From assembly GCF_003284725.1 (NCBI RefSeq), contig NZ_PGTO01000001.1:482445-546444 (forward strand): DNA of 64,000 bases, given 5' to 3'. Both the position numbers and the translations under genes were made by a program. Source of the DNA: Paramagnetospirillum kuznetsovii. GTDB lineage: Bacteria > Pseudomonadota > Alphaproteobacteria > Rhodospirillales > Magnetospirillaceae. A model generated the notes under the pieces. It saw only the letters and a list, made by a program, of their open reading frames with translations, was not told the origin of the DNA and did no database searches. Below are positions 45,385-52,717 of the stretch, piece after piece. The stretch's first letter is position 1. Each line of letters begins with the position of its first letter.

Positions 45385-45443
45385 CCTCAGGCGCCGGGCG
45401 GGTCACCTCCGTGACCCTTGGCTTCCGTGCCACGAGGCACGGC
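45385..45443 (+). repeat. Covarying-hairpin repeat, family B, copy 3
   Basis: Reads CCTCAGGCGCCGGGCG, then hairpin GGGTCACCTCCGTGACCC, then CTTGGCTTCCGTGCCA followed by stem CGTGCCACGAGGCACG. Compared with copy 1 the stem bases have changed on both sides while the loop and spacing are kept. Confidence 0.75.
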
Positions 45444-45462
45444 GGCCTTCGGCCTTGCCTCC

Positions 45463-45488
45463 ACGCCGATGACCAAGGTCATCGGCGT
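45463..45488 (-). terminator. Perfect 11-bp hairpin after hpf
   Basis: ACGCCGATGAC (45463-45473) pairs with GTCATCGGCGT (45478-45488) around CAAG. It lies 10 bp past the hpf stop codon on the minus strand and is a likely terminator or 3'-end stabiliser, although no U-tract follows. Confidence 0.55.
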
Positions 45489-45497
45489 ATGGGAGAA

Positions 45498-45860
45498 TCA
45501 AGCGCGGGCGCGGGCCTTGACGTCGCCGCGCATGCGGGCGACGTATTCCTTCAGCTGACGCTCCATGCTGGCGAAGGTTTCGCGCAGCGCCACGTAGATG
45601 TCTTCGTTGACGTGGCTGTCCTTGGGGTCGCGCTTCACCACCAGCTCGGAGCCGGGCACGGTGATGTCGAGACGGATATGGAAGGGTTCACCCTTGTGAT
45701 GAAGGTTGGAGGTATTGCGATGGTGCGACTCGATCACCACGCGACAGCTGGTGATTCGGTCGAACAGTTGCTCCAGCTTGGCCACCTTCTCGCGGATGCG
45801 GGTTTCGACGGCGTCGGAATGATCAATGCCGTGAAAGGTGATCTGGAGGGGAATCTGCAT
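45498..45860 (-). CDS. hpf: Ribosome hibernation promoting factor (short form)
   Basis: 120-aa HPF/YfiA-type protein that binds the 30S subunit and inactivates ribosomes in stationary phase. It begins MQIPLQITFHGIDHSDAVET and shows the family order: IREKVAKLEQLFDRITSCRV, then HIRLDITVPGSELVV and DIYVALRETFASMERQLKEY. The start ATG 45860 is favoured by GGAGA nine bases upstream; a nearby ATG four codons earlier (45872) has no such site. It lacks the long C-terminal dimerisation domain of long HPF. It is divergent from htpG. Confidence 0.9.
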   Translation of the reverse strand: MQIPLQITFHGIDHSDAVETRIREKVAKLEQLFDRITSCRVVIESHHRNTSNLHHKGEPFHIRLDITVPGSELVVKRDPKDSHVNEDIYVALRETFASMERQLKEYVARMRGDVKARARA

Positions 45861-46039
45861 CAACGTCTCCATCAAAATCGGTCGCGTCTTGGCCCCAGTC
45901 CTAGGGGCGGCAGCGACTTGGTTCTTTTTCGCGCCCGCCAGCGGTCGCGGCGTGCGAATTCCGGGCGGCATACATAGCCGCTTGCGGGCGCTCAGGCAAT
46001 GCCCGGAACGAACTTTCATTGTCTCGGAGAATCGTCGGA

Positions 46040-46068
46040 CTTGCAACCGTCCGAAGCCTCCCTCATAT
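46040..46068 (+). promoter_or_regulatory. RpoH-type (sigma-32) promoter of htpG
   Basis: CTTGCA at 46040-46045 and CCTCATAT at 46061-46068, spacing 15 bp. The second box matches the sigma-32 consensus CCCCATNT in seven of eight positions. It lies 44 bp before the htpG ATG. Confidence 0.5.
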
Positions 46069-46112
46069 CAGGGCGCTTTCCATTTCATAGCTTGTGTGGA
46101 GTCCCAAAGGCC

Positions 46113-47975
46113 ATGGCCGAAGAAAAGCGTCAATTCCAGGCGGAAGTCGGCAAGCTGCTCGACATCGTCGTTCACTCGCTCTACTCCAATAAGGAGATCT
46201 TTCTGCGTGAACTGATCTCCAATGCCTCGGATTCCTGCGACCGGCTGCGATATGCCGCGCTGACCGAGACGGATCTGCTGTCCGGCGACCCGGACTTCGT
46301 CATCCGCCTGATCCCCGACGAGAAGGCGGGAACCCTGACCATCGCCGACAACGGCATCGGCATGACCCATGACGAGCTGGTGGCCAATCTGGGCACCATC
46401 GCCAAGTCGGGCACCTCGGAATTCCTGTCGCGCCTGACCGGCGACGCCAAGAAGGACGTCAATCTGATCGGCCAGTTCGGCGTCGGCTTCTATTCCGCCT
46501 TCATGGTGGCCGAGGAGGTCAGCGTCGTCACCCGCAAGGCCGGTGACGCGTCGGGCTGGCGCTGGGTATCGGACGGCAAGGGCGAGTTCACCGTCACCGA
46601 AGCCCCCGAGGCCGCCCGTGGCGCCGCCATCACCTTGAAACTGCGCGAGGCCGAAAAGGAGTTCACCGAGGCCTTCCGGCTGAAATCCATCGTCAAGAAG
46701 TACTCCGACCATATCGCCATTCCGGTCAAGCTGAAGGACGGCGATAAAGAGGAGGAAACCGTCAACTCCGCCTCCGCCCTGTGGACGCGGTCTAAGTCCG
46801 AGGTGACGGCCGAGCAGTACAAGGAGTTCTACCACCACGTCGCCCATGCCTTCGACGAGCCGTGGTCGACCCTGCATTTCAAGGCCGAGGGCGCCATCGA
46901 ATATACCGGCCTGCTGTTCGTGCCCAGCTCGAAGCCGTTCGACCTGTTCCAGCCCGACCGCAAGCAGCATGTGAAGCTCTATGTGCGTCGCGTCTTCATC
47001 ACCGATGATTGCGAGGAGCTGCTGCCGCCCTATCTGCGCTTCGTGCGCGGCGTGGTGGACAGCCAGGATCTGCCGCTCAATGTCAGCCGCGAGATGCTGC
47101 AGCATAACCCGATCCTGGCCAAGATCCGCTCGGGCCTGATCAAGCGCGTGCTGGGCGAGCTGAAGAAGAAGGCCGAGGATGCCGAGGGCAATTACGACGC
47201 CTTCTGGGACGCCTTCGGCGCCGTGCTGAAGGAAGGCATCTACGAGGATTTCGAGCGCCGCGACGAGATCCTGGAACTGTGCCGCTTCCGCTCCACCCAT
47301 GGCGACGGCTGGACCACCCTGGCCGATTACGTGGGCCGCATGAAGGACGGCCAGGAGGCCATCTACACCATCACCGGCGACGATCTGGCCAAGCTGAAGC
47401 AGAGCCCGCAGTTGGAAGGCTTCAAGGCCAAGGGCGTCGAGGTGCTGCTGCTGACCGATCCCATCGACGAGTTCTGGGTCTCGGCCATTCCGCGCTACCA
47501 GGAAAAGGATCTGCGCTCGGTGACCGCCGCAGGCGCCGATCTCGGCAAGGTCAAATCGGCCGAAGCCGACGACAAGAAGGCCGACGAGGCCCCCGCCGAC
47601 GAAGTGGCGACCCTGATCGAGGCGCTGAAGCTGGCCCTGGGCGACAAGGTCAAGGATGTGCGTCCCTCGGAACGCCTGACCGAATCCGCCGTCTGTCTGG
47701 TGGCCGATGCGGGCGATATGAGCATGCATCTGGAAAAGATGCTGCGCGCCCATGGCCAGGCCCCCGGCGATAAGCCGCGAATCCTGGAGATCAATCCCCG
47801 CCACGGGCTGATCAAGGGCCTGGCGGCCAAGGTCAAGGCCAGCGGCACCGGCCCATTGGTGGAAGACATGGCCGCCCTGCTGCTGGATCAGGCCCGCATC
47901 GTCGAGGGCGAACCCCCCGCCGACGCCAGCGCCTTCGCCCGGCGTCTGGTCTCGGTGATGGAACTGGGGCTGTAA
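46113..47975 (+). CDS. htpG: Hsp90-family chaperone HtpG
   Basis: 620-aa homodimeric ATP-dependent chaperone. The N-terminal ATPase has ELISNASDSCDRLRY near residues 30-44, the ADNGIGMT loop near 76-83, GTIAKSGTSEF near 92-102 and GQFGVGFYSAFMVAE near 118-132. The middle domain has the RRVFITDDCEELLPPYLRFV segment, and the C-terminal dimerisation domain is present. Start 46113 (MAEEKRQFQAE) matches the family; the open frame upstream (38 codons) lacks similarity. It probably answers heat shock through the RpoH-like promoter. Confidence 0.97.
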   Translation: MAEEKRQFQAEVGKLLDIVVHSLYSNKEIFLRELISNASDSCDRLRYAALTETDLLSGDPDFVIRLIPDEKAGTLTIADNGIGMTHDELVANLGTIAKSGTSEFLSRLTGDAKKDVNLIGQFGVGFYSAFMVAEEVSVVTRKAGDASGWRWVSDGKGEFTVTEAPEAARGAAITLKLREAEKEFTEAFRLKSIVKKYSDHIAIPVKLKDGDKEEETVNSASALWTRSKSEVTAEQYKEFYHHVAHAFDEPWSTLHFKAEGAIEYTGLLFVPSSKPFDLFQPDRKQHVKLYVRRVFITDDCEELLPPYLRFVRGVVDSQDLPLNVSREMLQHNPILAKIRSGLIKRVLGELKKKAEDAEGNYDAFWDAFGAVLKEGIYEDFERRDEILELCRFRSTHGDGWTTLADYVGRMKDGQEAIYTITGDDLAKLKQSPQLEGFKAKGVEVLLLTDPIDEFWVSAIPRYQEKDLRSVTAAGADLGKVKSAEADDKKADEAPADEVATLIEALKLALGDKVKDVRPSERLTESAVCLVADAGDMSMHLEKMLRAHGQAPGDKPRILEINPRHGLIKGLAAKVKASGTGPLVEDMAALLLDQARIVEGEPPADASAFARRLVSVMELGL

Positions 47976-48000
47976 GCCGCGATCAAAATCCGTTCTCCTC

Positions 48001-48055
48001 CGTCATTCCCGCGAAAGCGGGAATCCATGGACCCCCGCTTTCGCGGGGGTGACGG
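48001..48055. repeat. CGTCATTCCCGCGAAAGCGGG palindromic repeat
   Basis: Contains CCCGCGAAAGCGGG, ATCCATGGA and CCCCCGCTTTCGCGGGGG and is framed by CGTCA/TGACG inverted ends. This dispersed repeat is widespread in Proteobacteria. It lies between htpG and the convergent Hsp20 gene. Confidence 0.75.
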
Positions 48056-48065
48056 GAATAGGGAA

Positions 48066-48099
48066 GGCGCGGATAAGAGATGACACTCTTTTCCGCGCC
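48066..48099. terminator. Bidirectional terminator between htpG and the Hsp20 gene
   Basis: GGCGCGGA (48066-48073) pairs with TCCGCGCC (48092-48099), extended inside by AAGAG/CTCTT. It lies between two convergent stops. Confidence 0.7.
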
Positions 48100-48117
48100 T
48101 CCCGGTCGCGACGGCGG

Positions 48118-48576
48118 TCAGGCCGCCTTGGATTCGATCAGCTTGGCGTCGGGGGCCGCGTCGATTTTGATGGTCCGGGGCTTCATGGCCTCGGGGATCT
48201 CGCGCACCAGATCCACCGACAGCAGACCGTTCACCAACGACGCGCCGCCGACCTTGATATGGTCGGCCAATTGGAAGCGGCGTTCGAACGAGCGCCCGGC
48301 GATGCCGCGATGGAGGAATTCCACCTTGGCCTCATCCCGGGTCAGCTTGCCCGAAATGGTGAGGGTCGAGCCCTCGGCGGTCAGGGTCAGATCGGATTCA
48401 GCGAAACCGGCCACCGCCATGGTGATGCGGTAGTGGTCGTCGCTATGCTTCTCGATGTTATAGGGGGGATAGGATACCGACGCCTCGTCGGCGCGGGCGG
48501 CCGTCTCAAGCAGATGGTTGAGATGGTCGAAGCCGACGGTGGAGCGGAACAGGGGGGAAAGATCAAAGCTGCGCAT
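48118..48576 (-). CDS. Small heat-shock protein, Hsp20/IbpA-type
   Basis: 152-aa alpha-crystallin-type chaperone that holds unfolding proteins in assemblies. It begins MRSFDLSPLFRSTVGFDHLN, the IbpA-like start. The crystallin domain spans about residues 38-130 (YPPYNIEKHSDDHYRITMAV, then AGFAESDLTLTAEGSTLTI), and the motif after it includes FERRFQLADHIKV and LVNGLLSVDL. The start ATG 48576 is fixed by AAGGAGA eight bases upstream. The leader looks like a ROSE thermometer and an RpoH-like promoter stands before it. Confidence 0.95.
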   Translation of the reverse strand: MRSFDLSPLFRSTVGFDHLNHLLETAARADEASVSYPPYNIEKHSDDHYRITMAVAGFAESDLTLTAEGSTLTISGKLTRDEAKVEFLHRGIAGRSFERRFQLADHIKVGGASLVNGLLSVDLVREIPEAMKPRTIKIDAAPDAKLIESKAA

Positions 48577-48650
48577 TTCCAGTTCTCCTTTGCGAAGCAA
48601 CCAGCTTGGCGGCCCATGGCCACCGCGAGGCCCCGTCATGGCGGCCCCGC
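48577..48650 (-). promoter_or_regulatory. ROSE-like RNA thermometer in the Hsp20 leader
   Basis: On the message, TTGCT (48600-48596) can pair with the Shine-Dalgarno AGGAG (48589-48585) around a six-base loop, with the G-G mismatch that marks ROSE elements. Upstream in the same leader are GC-rich stem-loops (for example GCGGGGCC...GGGGCCTCGC). ROSE elements control hsp20 genes in Alphaproteobacteria; the assignment here is by eye. Confidence 0.55.
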
Positions 48651-48657
48651 GCAAACG

Positions 48658-48685
48658 AGATAATGCGATGTTTCGAGTCGTCAAG
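48658..48685 (-). promoter_or_regulatory. RpoH-type promoter of the Hsp20 gene
   Basis: On the minus strand CTTG (48685-48682) is followed after 17 bp by ATTATCT (48664-48658), matching six of seven positions of the alphaproteobacterial RpoH pattern CTTG-N17-CYTATNT. It would start transcription just before the ROSE-like leader. Confidence 0.5.
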
Positions 48686-48724
48686 AGGGGGGCGGCTCAA
48701 TGCAGCCCCCTCTCGATCAGCAGC

Positions 48725-49156
48725 TTAGCTGGCGGTGACGTAGGCCCGCATGGCCTCGGCCTCGAACTCGGCGCGTTCCAGGCTGTTGGACACCATGTCG
48801 CGGATGCTGACGATGCCCGCCAGCTTGCCGTCGGAGAACACCGGCATATGGCGGAAATGGTGGTTGGACATCATGCTCATGACCGAGGCGACGCTGTCGC
48901 TGGCCTGGCAGACCAGCGGGTCGCGGGTCATGTGCTCGCCCACCGGGGCTTCGGTGACGCCAGAGCCATGGGCGGCCAGACAGCGGGTGACGTCGCGTTC
49001 GGTGAAGATGCCCACGGTCTTGTCGTTCTCGTCGACCACCAGCACGGCGCCGACCTTGAACGACGCCATCCCCTTGATCGCATCCATCATGGTCTTGGTG
49101 GGCAGGATCTTGAAAACCTTGTTGCCCTTCTTGGCGAGAATTTCCGAGACAAGCAT
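48725..49156 (-). CDS. CBS-domain pair protein
   Basis: 143-aa protein made of two CBS domains (a Bateman module). CBS1: residues about 8-65, with the GAVLVVDENDKTVGIFTERD motif; CBS2: about 78-140, with MPVFSDGKLAGIVSIRDMV. Such stand-alone modules bind adenine nucleotides and act as energy sensors. Start ATG 49156 has GGAG upstream; an upstream extension of 67 codons is arginine-rich noise. The gene lies between the Hsp20 gene and the aminotransferase on the same strand, without a clear operon. Confidence 0.88.
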   Translation of the reverse strand: MLVSEILAKKGNKVFKILPTKTMMDAIKGMASFKVGAVLVVDENDKTVGIFTERDVTRCLAAHGSGVTEAPVGEHMTRDPLVCQASDSVASVMSMMSNHHFRHMPVFSDGKLAGIVSIRDMVSNSLERAEFEAEAMRAYVTAS

Positions 49157-49265
49157 TGATGCACTCCGTGTCTGGATCCAGGGGGACCGGATCGATTGGC
49201 GCAGGCGGTGCGGCTTCCGCCTGACTGCGCGGGTAGGATAACCAAATCCCTTCGGGTGAGAAACC

Positions 49266-50447
49266 TTAAACCAGCAGCACCCGATTGGCCGCCGCCGCCG
49301 CCGCGCCTTGGGGCAGCTTGACGCCCTGGGCGAGCAGGGCGGCTTCCAGCGCCGCAAGGCAGGTGGTGACGTGATGGGGGGTGGCGCTTTGGCCCATCAG
49401 GCCGATGCGCCAGACCTTACCCGCCAGGGTGCCCAGCCCGGCCCCGATCTCCAATCCGTGCTGGTTCAGCAGGGTGGTCCGCACCAGGGCCTCGTCGACG
49501 CCGTCGGGCACCAGCACGGCGTTGAGCTGCGGCAAGCGCGCCCCTTCCGCCACCAGCAGGCCGAGTCCCATGGCCTCCAACCCGGCGCGGAGCGCCTGAT
49601 GCATCATGGAATGCCGCGTCCAGGAATGTTCGATGCCTTCCTCGTGCAGCATGACCAGGGATTCGTGCAATCCGTAGAGCGCATTGATGGGGGCCGTGTG
49701 GTGATAGGCCCGCTTGGCGCCGCCGCCCCAATAGGCGGTCAGCAGGCTGAAATCCAGGAACCAGCTCTGCACCTTGGTCTTGCGGGCCTTCAGGGTCTCG
49801 ACGGCACGGTCGGAGAAGGTGACCGGCGACAGGCCGGGCGTGCAGGACAGGCATTTCTGGCTGCCGGAATAGGTCGCGTCGGCGCCCCAATTGTCCACCA
49901 GCACCGGAATGCCGCCCAGCGAGGTCACCGCATCGACGATGGAAAGCGCGCCATGCTCGCGGGCCAGTTCGCACAGGGTGCGGGCGTCGGATTCCACCCC
50001 GGTTGAGGTCTCGGCATGGACGAAGGCCAGCGCCTTGACGCCGGGATTGGCCTTCAAGGCGGCTTCCACCTTGCCCGGGTCCACCGGCGTGCCCCATTCA
50101 TCCTCAACTACGATGGCGGTAGCACCGCAGCGCTCCACATTTTCCTTCATGCGGCCGCCGAATACGCCGTTGACGCAGACCACCACCTTGTCGCCCGGCT
50201 CGATCAGATTGACGAAACAGGCCTCCATGCCCGCCGAGCCCGGTCCCGACACCGGCAGGGTCAGGGCATTGGCGGTGAAGAACGCCTCCTGCAACATGGA
50301 CTTGACCTGATCCATCATGACGATGAATTGCGGGTCGAGATGACCGATGGTGGGCCGCGCCATGGCGGACAGCACCCGGTGGTGCACATCGGACGGCCCC
50401 GGACCCATCAGGATACGCTGGGGCGGCTGGAAGGGCTTGGGAGTCAT
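49266..50447 (-). CDS. PLP-dependent aminotransferase (alanine/serine-glyoxylate type)
   Basis: 393-aa class V aminotransferase. It begins with the conserved RILMGPGPSDVHHRVL and has the PLP Lys in SGSQKCLSCTPGLSP near residues 194-208. The substrate-binding tail is GLEIGAGLGTLAGKVWRIGLMG near 332-353. Members transfer amino groups from alanine or serine to glyoxylate. Serine-glyoxylate aminotransferase of the serine cycle is one option, but no other serine-cycle gene is here. Its start overlaps the end of the DUF2125 gene by 4 bp, suggesting co-transcription. Confidence 0.88.
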   Translation of the reverse strand: MTPKPFQPPQRILMGPGPSDVHHRVLSAMARPTIGHLDPQFIVMMDQVKSMLQEAFFTANALTLPVSGPGSAGMEACFVNLIEPGDKVVVCVNGVFGGRMKENVERCGATAIVVEDEWGTPVDPGKVEAALKANPGVKALAFVHAETSTGVESDARTLCELAREHGALSIVDAVTSLGGIPVLVDNWGADATYSGSQKCLSCTPGLSPVTFSDRAVETLKARKTKVQSWFLDFSLLTAYWGGGAKRAYHHTAPINALYGLHESLVMLHEEGIEHSWTRHSMMHQALRAGLEAMGLGLLVAEGARLPQLNAVLVPDGVDEALVRTTLLNQHGLEIGAGLGTLAGKVWRIGLMGQSATPHHVTTCLAALEAALLAQGVKLPQGAAAAAANRVLLV

Positions 50448-51481
50448 GGTGGCGCTCCTGGTGTGGGGGCGGGGACGGGAAGGGGCGGAACCTGGGCGAT
50501 GCGGACCTGACCGGCGGTCAGGACTCCGTCTTGCAGGGTTAAAGGCACGGTCAGGGTCGGACGGCCCTGGGAATCGGGCCGGGCCAGGATCGCCATCATG
50601 ATCTTGGCGGCCTCGGCCATGCCGGGATCGATCAGTCGGACCTGAACAAGCCGCGTCACCAGCTCGCCCCAGCCGCGAATCCGGGCGGTGGTGGCGATCA
50701 AGGGCTGCAGCGCCGAATCCAACGCCAGGGTGCCGTTGGCCTCAAGGGTCAGCGGCGCCCACTCGACGGTGATGCGGTCCAGCTCCACCGTGCCGCCATC
50801 GGCGCTCCACGCCGCCAGGGCGGCCAGCGGCGCCGCATCGGGCGGGGCTCCCAGCAGGCGCGCCTCCACCTGCACGGTCTCCAGCCGCCGGGCCAGCGGC
50901 AGGTTGGTGAGCTCGGGCAGGTCGAGTCCGCGCAGGGACAGGGTGGCGGCTAGGCTGGGCTTGTCGTGGCCGGATTCCGGCGGGGTCAGCCGCTCCGCCG
51001 TCAGGGCAAGGCTCGCGGCGCTCAGCGGATCGACGCCGGGCTGTTCCAGCACCAGGGTGGCCGCATCCACGGTCACGGCGGACAGCTTGCCCTCGGTGGT
51101 CAGGCGCAGGCGGGCGGTGGCGGTTTGGGCCGAGATGATGCCCGACCAGTCGAACCCGGAAAGCCGATGGAACCCCGGCGCCTCCACCGTCACATGGAGT
51201 GGGTCGGCCAGGGGAAGGGTGATGGTCACCCCATCGGCCTTCCATGACAGCCCGGCGGGCGAGCGCAGCGACAGGCTGTCCAGCCGGGCGGTGACGGCGC
51301 GGGGAAAGCCGCCCAGGACGGGTTCGTCCATCTGGACGGTCCAGCCTTCGGCGCGACGTTGCGCGGCGAAGGACTCGATCCCCTTGCGCATCTGCCCCGC
51401 CACGTGGAACCAATAGGCGGTGACGGACACGGCGACGAGGCCGATCAGGGCGAGGATGATGACGCGGAACCGGATGGACAT
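50444..51481 (-). CDS. DUF2125 family membrane-anchored protein
   Basis: 345-aa protein. One N-terminal transmembrane helix (FRVIILALIGLVAVSVTAYWF, residues 5-25) and a large outer part built of repeated beta strands (WTVQMDEPVLGGFPRAVTAR, VTITLPLADPLHVTVEAPG), as in DUF2125 proteins, which resemble AsmA-like or LPS-modifying envelope proteins. Function unknown. Its ATG at 51481 overlaps the ATG of the divergent ChaC-like gene (bases CATG at 51479-51482). The aminotransferase gene follows with a 4-bp overlap. Confidence 0.82.
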   Translation of the reverse strand: MSIRFRVIILALIGLVAVSVTAYWFHVAGQMRKGIESFAAQRRAEGWTVQMDEPVLGGFPRAVTARLDSLSLRSPAGLSWKADGVTITLPLADPLHVTVEAPGFHRLSGFDWSGIISAQTATARLRLTTEGKLSAVTVDAATLVLEQPGVDPLSAASLALTAERLTPPESGHDKPSLAATLSLRGLDLPELTNLPLARRLETVQVEARLLGAPPDAAPLAALAAWSADGGTVELDRITVEWAPLTLEANGTLALDSALQPLIATTARIRGWGELVTRLVQVRLIDPGMAEAAKIMMAILARPDSQGRPTLTVPLTLQDGVLTAGQVRIAQVPPLPVPAPTPGAPP

Positions 51482-52073
51482 GGACCCTGCCGACAGGAAA
51501 GCGGACTCAACCTCTACTCCGGCCGCCGCCGCTGGACAACCCTTCTGGGTGTTCGCCTATGGCTCGTTGATGTGGCGGCCCGACTTTCCCCATGTGGAGG
51601 AACGTCCGGCCCGGCTCAAGGGCTATCGCCGCGCCATGTGCATTCTGTCCAACCATTATCGCGGCACCCATGAACGGCCCGGGCTGGTGCTGGGTTTGGA
51701 TCGCGGCGGTTCCTGCCTGGGCCGCGCCTTCCGGGTGGAGGACGCCCTGGCCGATGCGGTGCGGCAAACCCTGCATGACCGCGAGATGATCACCGGCGTC
51801 TACGCGCCCCGCTTCCTGCCGGTGACCCTGGATGACGGGCGCCGGGTGGCGGCCTGGGCTTTCCTGGCGCGGCGCGACCACGACCAGTATGTCGCAGATG
51901 ACCTGGATCGCGCCGTGGCCCTGATCCGCCAGGGCGTCGGTCAGGCGGGCACCAGCCGCGACTACCTGGCCTGTACCCTGGATGCCCTGGCCGCCATGGG
52001 GGTGGAGGACAAGGCATTGCGGCGGCTGCTGGCACGGGTGGATGATGCGGGTGGGCCGCCAGCCGACAGCTAA
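51480..52073 (+). CDS. Gamma-glutamylcyclotransferase, ChaC family
   Basis: 197-aa protein that cleaves gamma-glutamyl bonds, likely of glutathione, releasing 5-oxoproline. Family motifs are FWVFAYGSLMW (near residues 24-34; the YGSL loop binds the glutamyl group), RPARLKGYRRAMC, and LGLDRGGSCLGRAF near 84. A candidate catalytic Glu lies in DREMITGVY near 114. The start is uncertain: ATG 51480 overlaps the start of the divergent DUF2125 gene, and an ATG at 51474 would add two residues. The first 20 residues are polar and non-conserved. Confidence 0.85.
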   Translation: MDPADRKADSTSTPAAAAGQPFWVFAYGSLMWRPDFPHVEERPARLKGYRRAMCILSNHYRGTHERPGLVLGLDRGGSCLGRAFRVEDALADAVRQTLHDREMITGVYAPRFLPVTLDDGRRVAAWAFLARRDHDQYVADDLDRAVALIRQGVGQAGTSRDYLACTLDALAAMGVEDKALRRLLARVDDAGGPPADS

Positions 52074-52085
52074 TTCAGCCGGTCG

Positions 52086-52580
52086 CTAATTCAAATAGAC
52101 CATGCGGCCGCCCTCGGCGAAGCCGCCCGAGGCGGCAAGATCCTTGAAGAAATTACGGATGCCGCCCATTGACCCCAACAGGCTGTTGATGGGGCCGGGG
52201 CGCAGCGACAGGCCATGCGCCCCCAGCAATTGCTGCTCGGTCGCCTTGGTCGGCGCGAACAGGATCAGGTCGTTATGGTCCAGCTTGGCCAGAACCGCGA
52301 CCCGGGTCGCGTCCATGTACTGCACCAGAAAGATGCCCGGCGCGATGCGCGCCGCGCGCGCCGTGCCGCCCCGGCCCTTTTCGGCGCCGTCGGCGATGAC
52401 GTCGTACAGCTTCTCCGCCTCGTTCCAGCGAACCGCCACCTCGACCCCGTCGGGTCGGCGATAGCGGCCGTCCTTGACGCCGTCGACCCGGATGGAGGAC
52501 GACATGGGCACGGCCTCGCCGTCCACCTGATAGCAGGCGGACAGGACGAGAAGAGTCAGAAGGGCGAAGACGCGGCGCAT
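52086..52580 (-). CDS. Predicted lipoprotein, function unknown
   Basis: 164-aa protein. Start ATG 52580 gives MRRVFALLTLLVLSACYQVD with the lipobox LSAC and Cys at residue 16. The mature domain is a small beta-rich fold (RYRRPDGVEVAVRWNEAEK, then FLVQYMDATRVAVLAKLDHN), possibly a SH3-like or lipocalin-like barrel. No enzymatic motif. The 3' end is convergent with the ChaC-like gene. An in-frame start 15 codons upstream lacks a signal-peptide design. Confidence 0.75.
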   Translation of the reverse strand: MRRVFALLTLLVLSACYQVDGEAVPMSSSIRVDGVKDGRYRRPDGVEVAVRWNEAEKLYDVIADGAEKGRGGTARAARIAPGIFLVQYMDATRVAVLAKLDHNDLILFAPTKATEQQLLGAHGLSLRPGPINSLLGSMGGIRNFFKDLAASGGFAEGGRMVYLN

Positions 52581-52662
52581 GGCATACCCGATGTCTGAAG
52601 GCGGAACCGACCCGGACCCTAGCACGGCTTGTGCGTATCGCTAATTGACCTCGGCCAAGTGC

Positions 52663-52691
52663 TTGTTCCGGCCCGACCGAATCGCTACAGT
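52663..52691 (+). promoter_or_regulatory. Promoter of guaA
   Basis: TTGTTC at 52663-52668 and TACAGT at 52686-52691 with 17-bp spacing, followed by GGAGGAACC as ribosome binding site before the guaA ATG. The weak boxes make this a modest guess. Confidence 0.3.
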
Positions 52692-52717
52692 CCGCCTGCC
52701 TATTCCCCGGAGGAACC

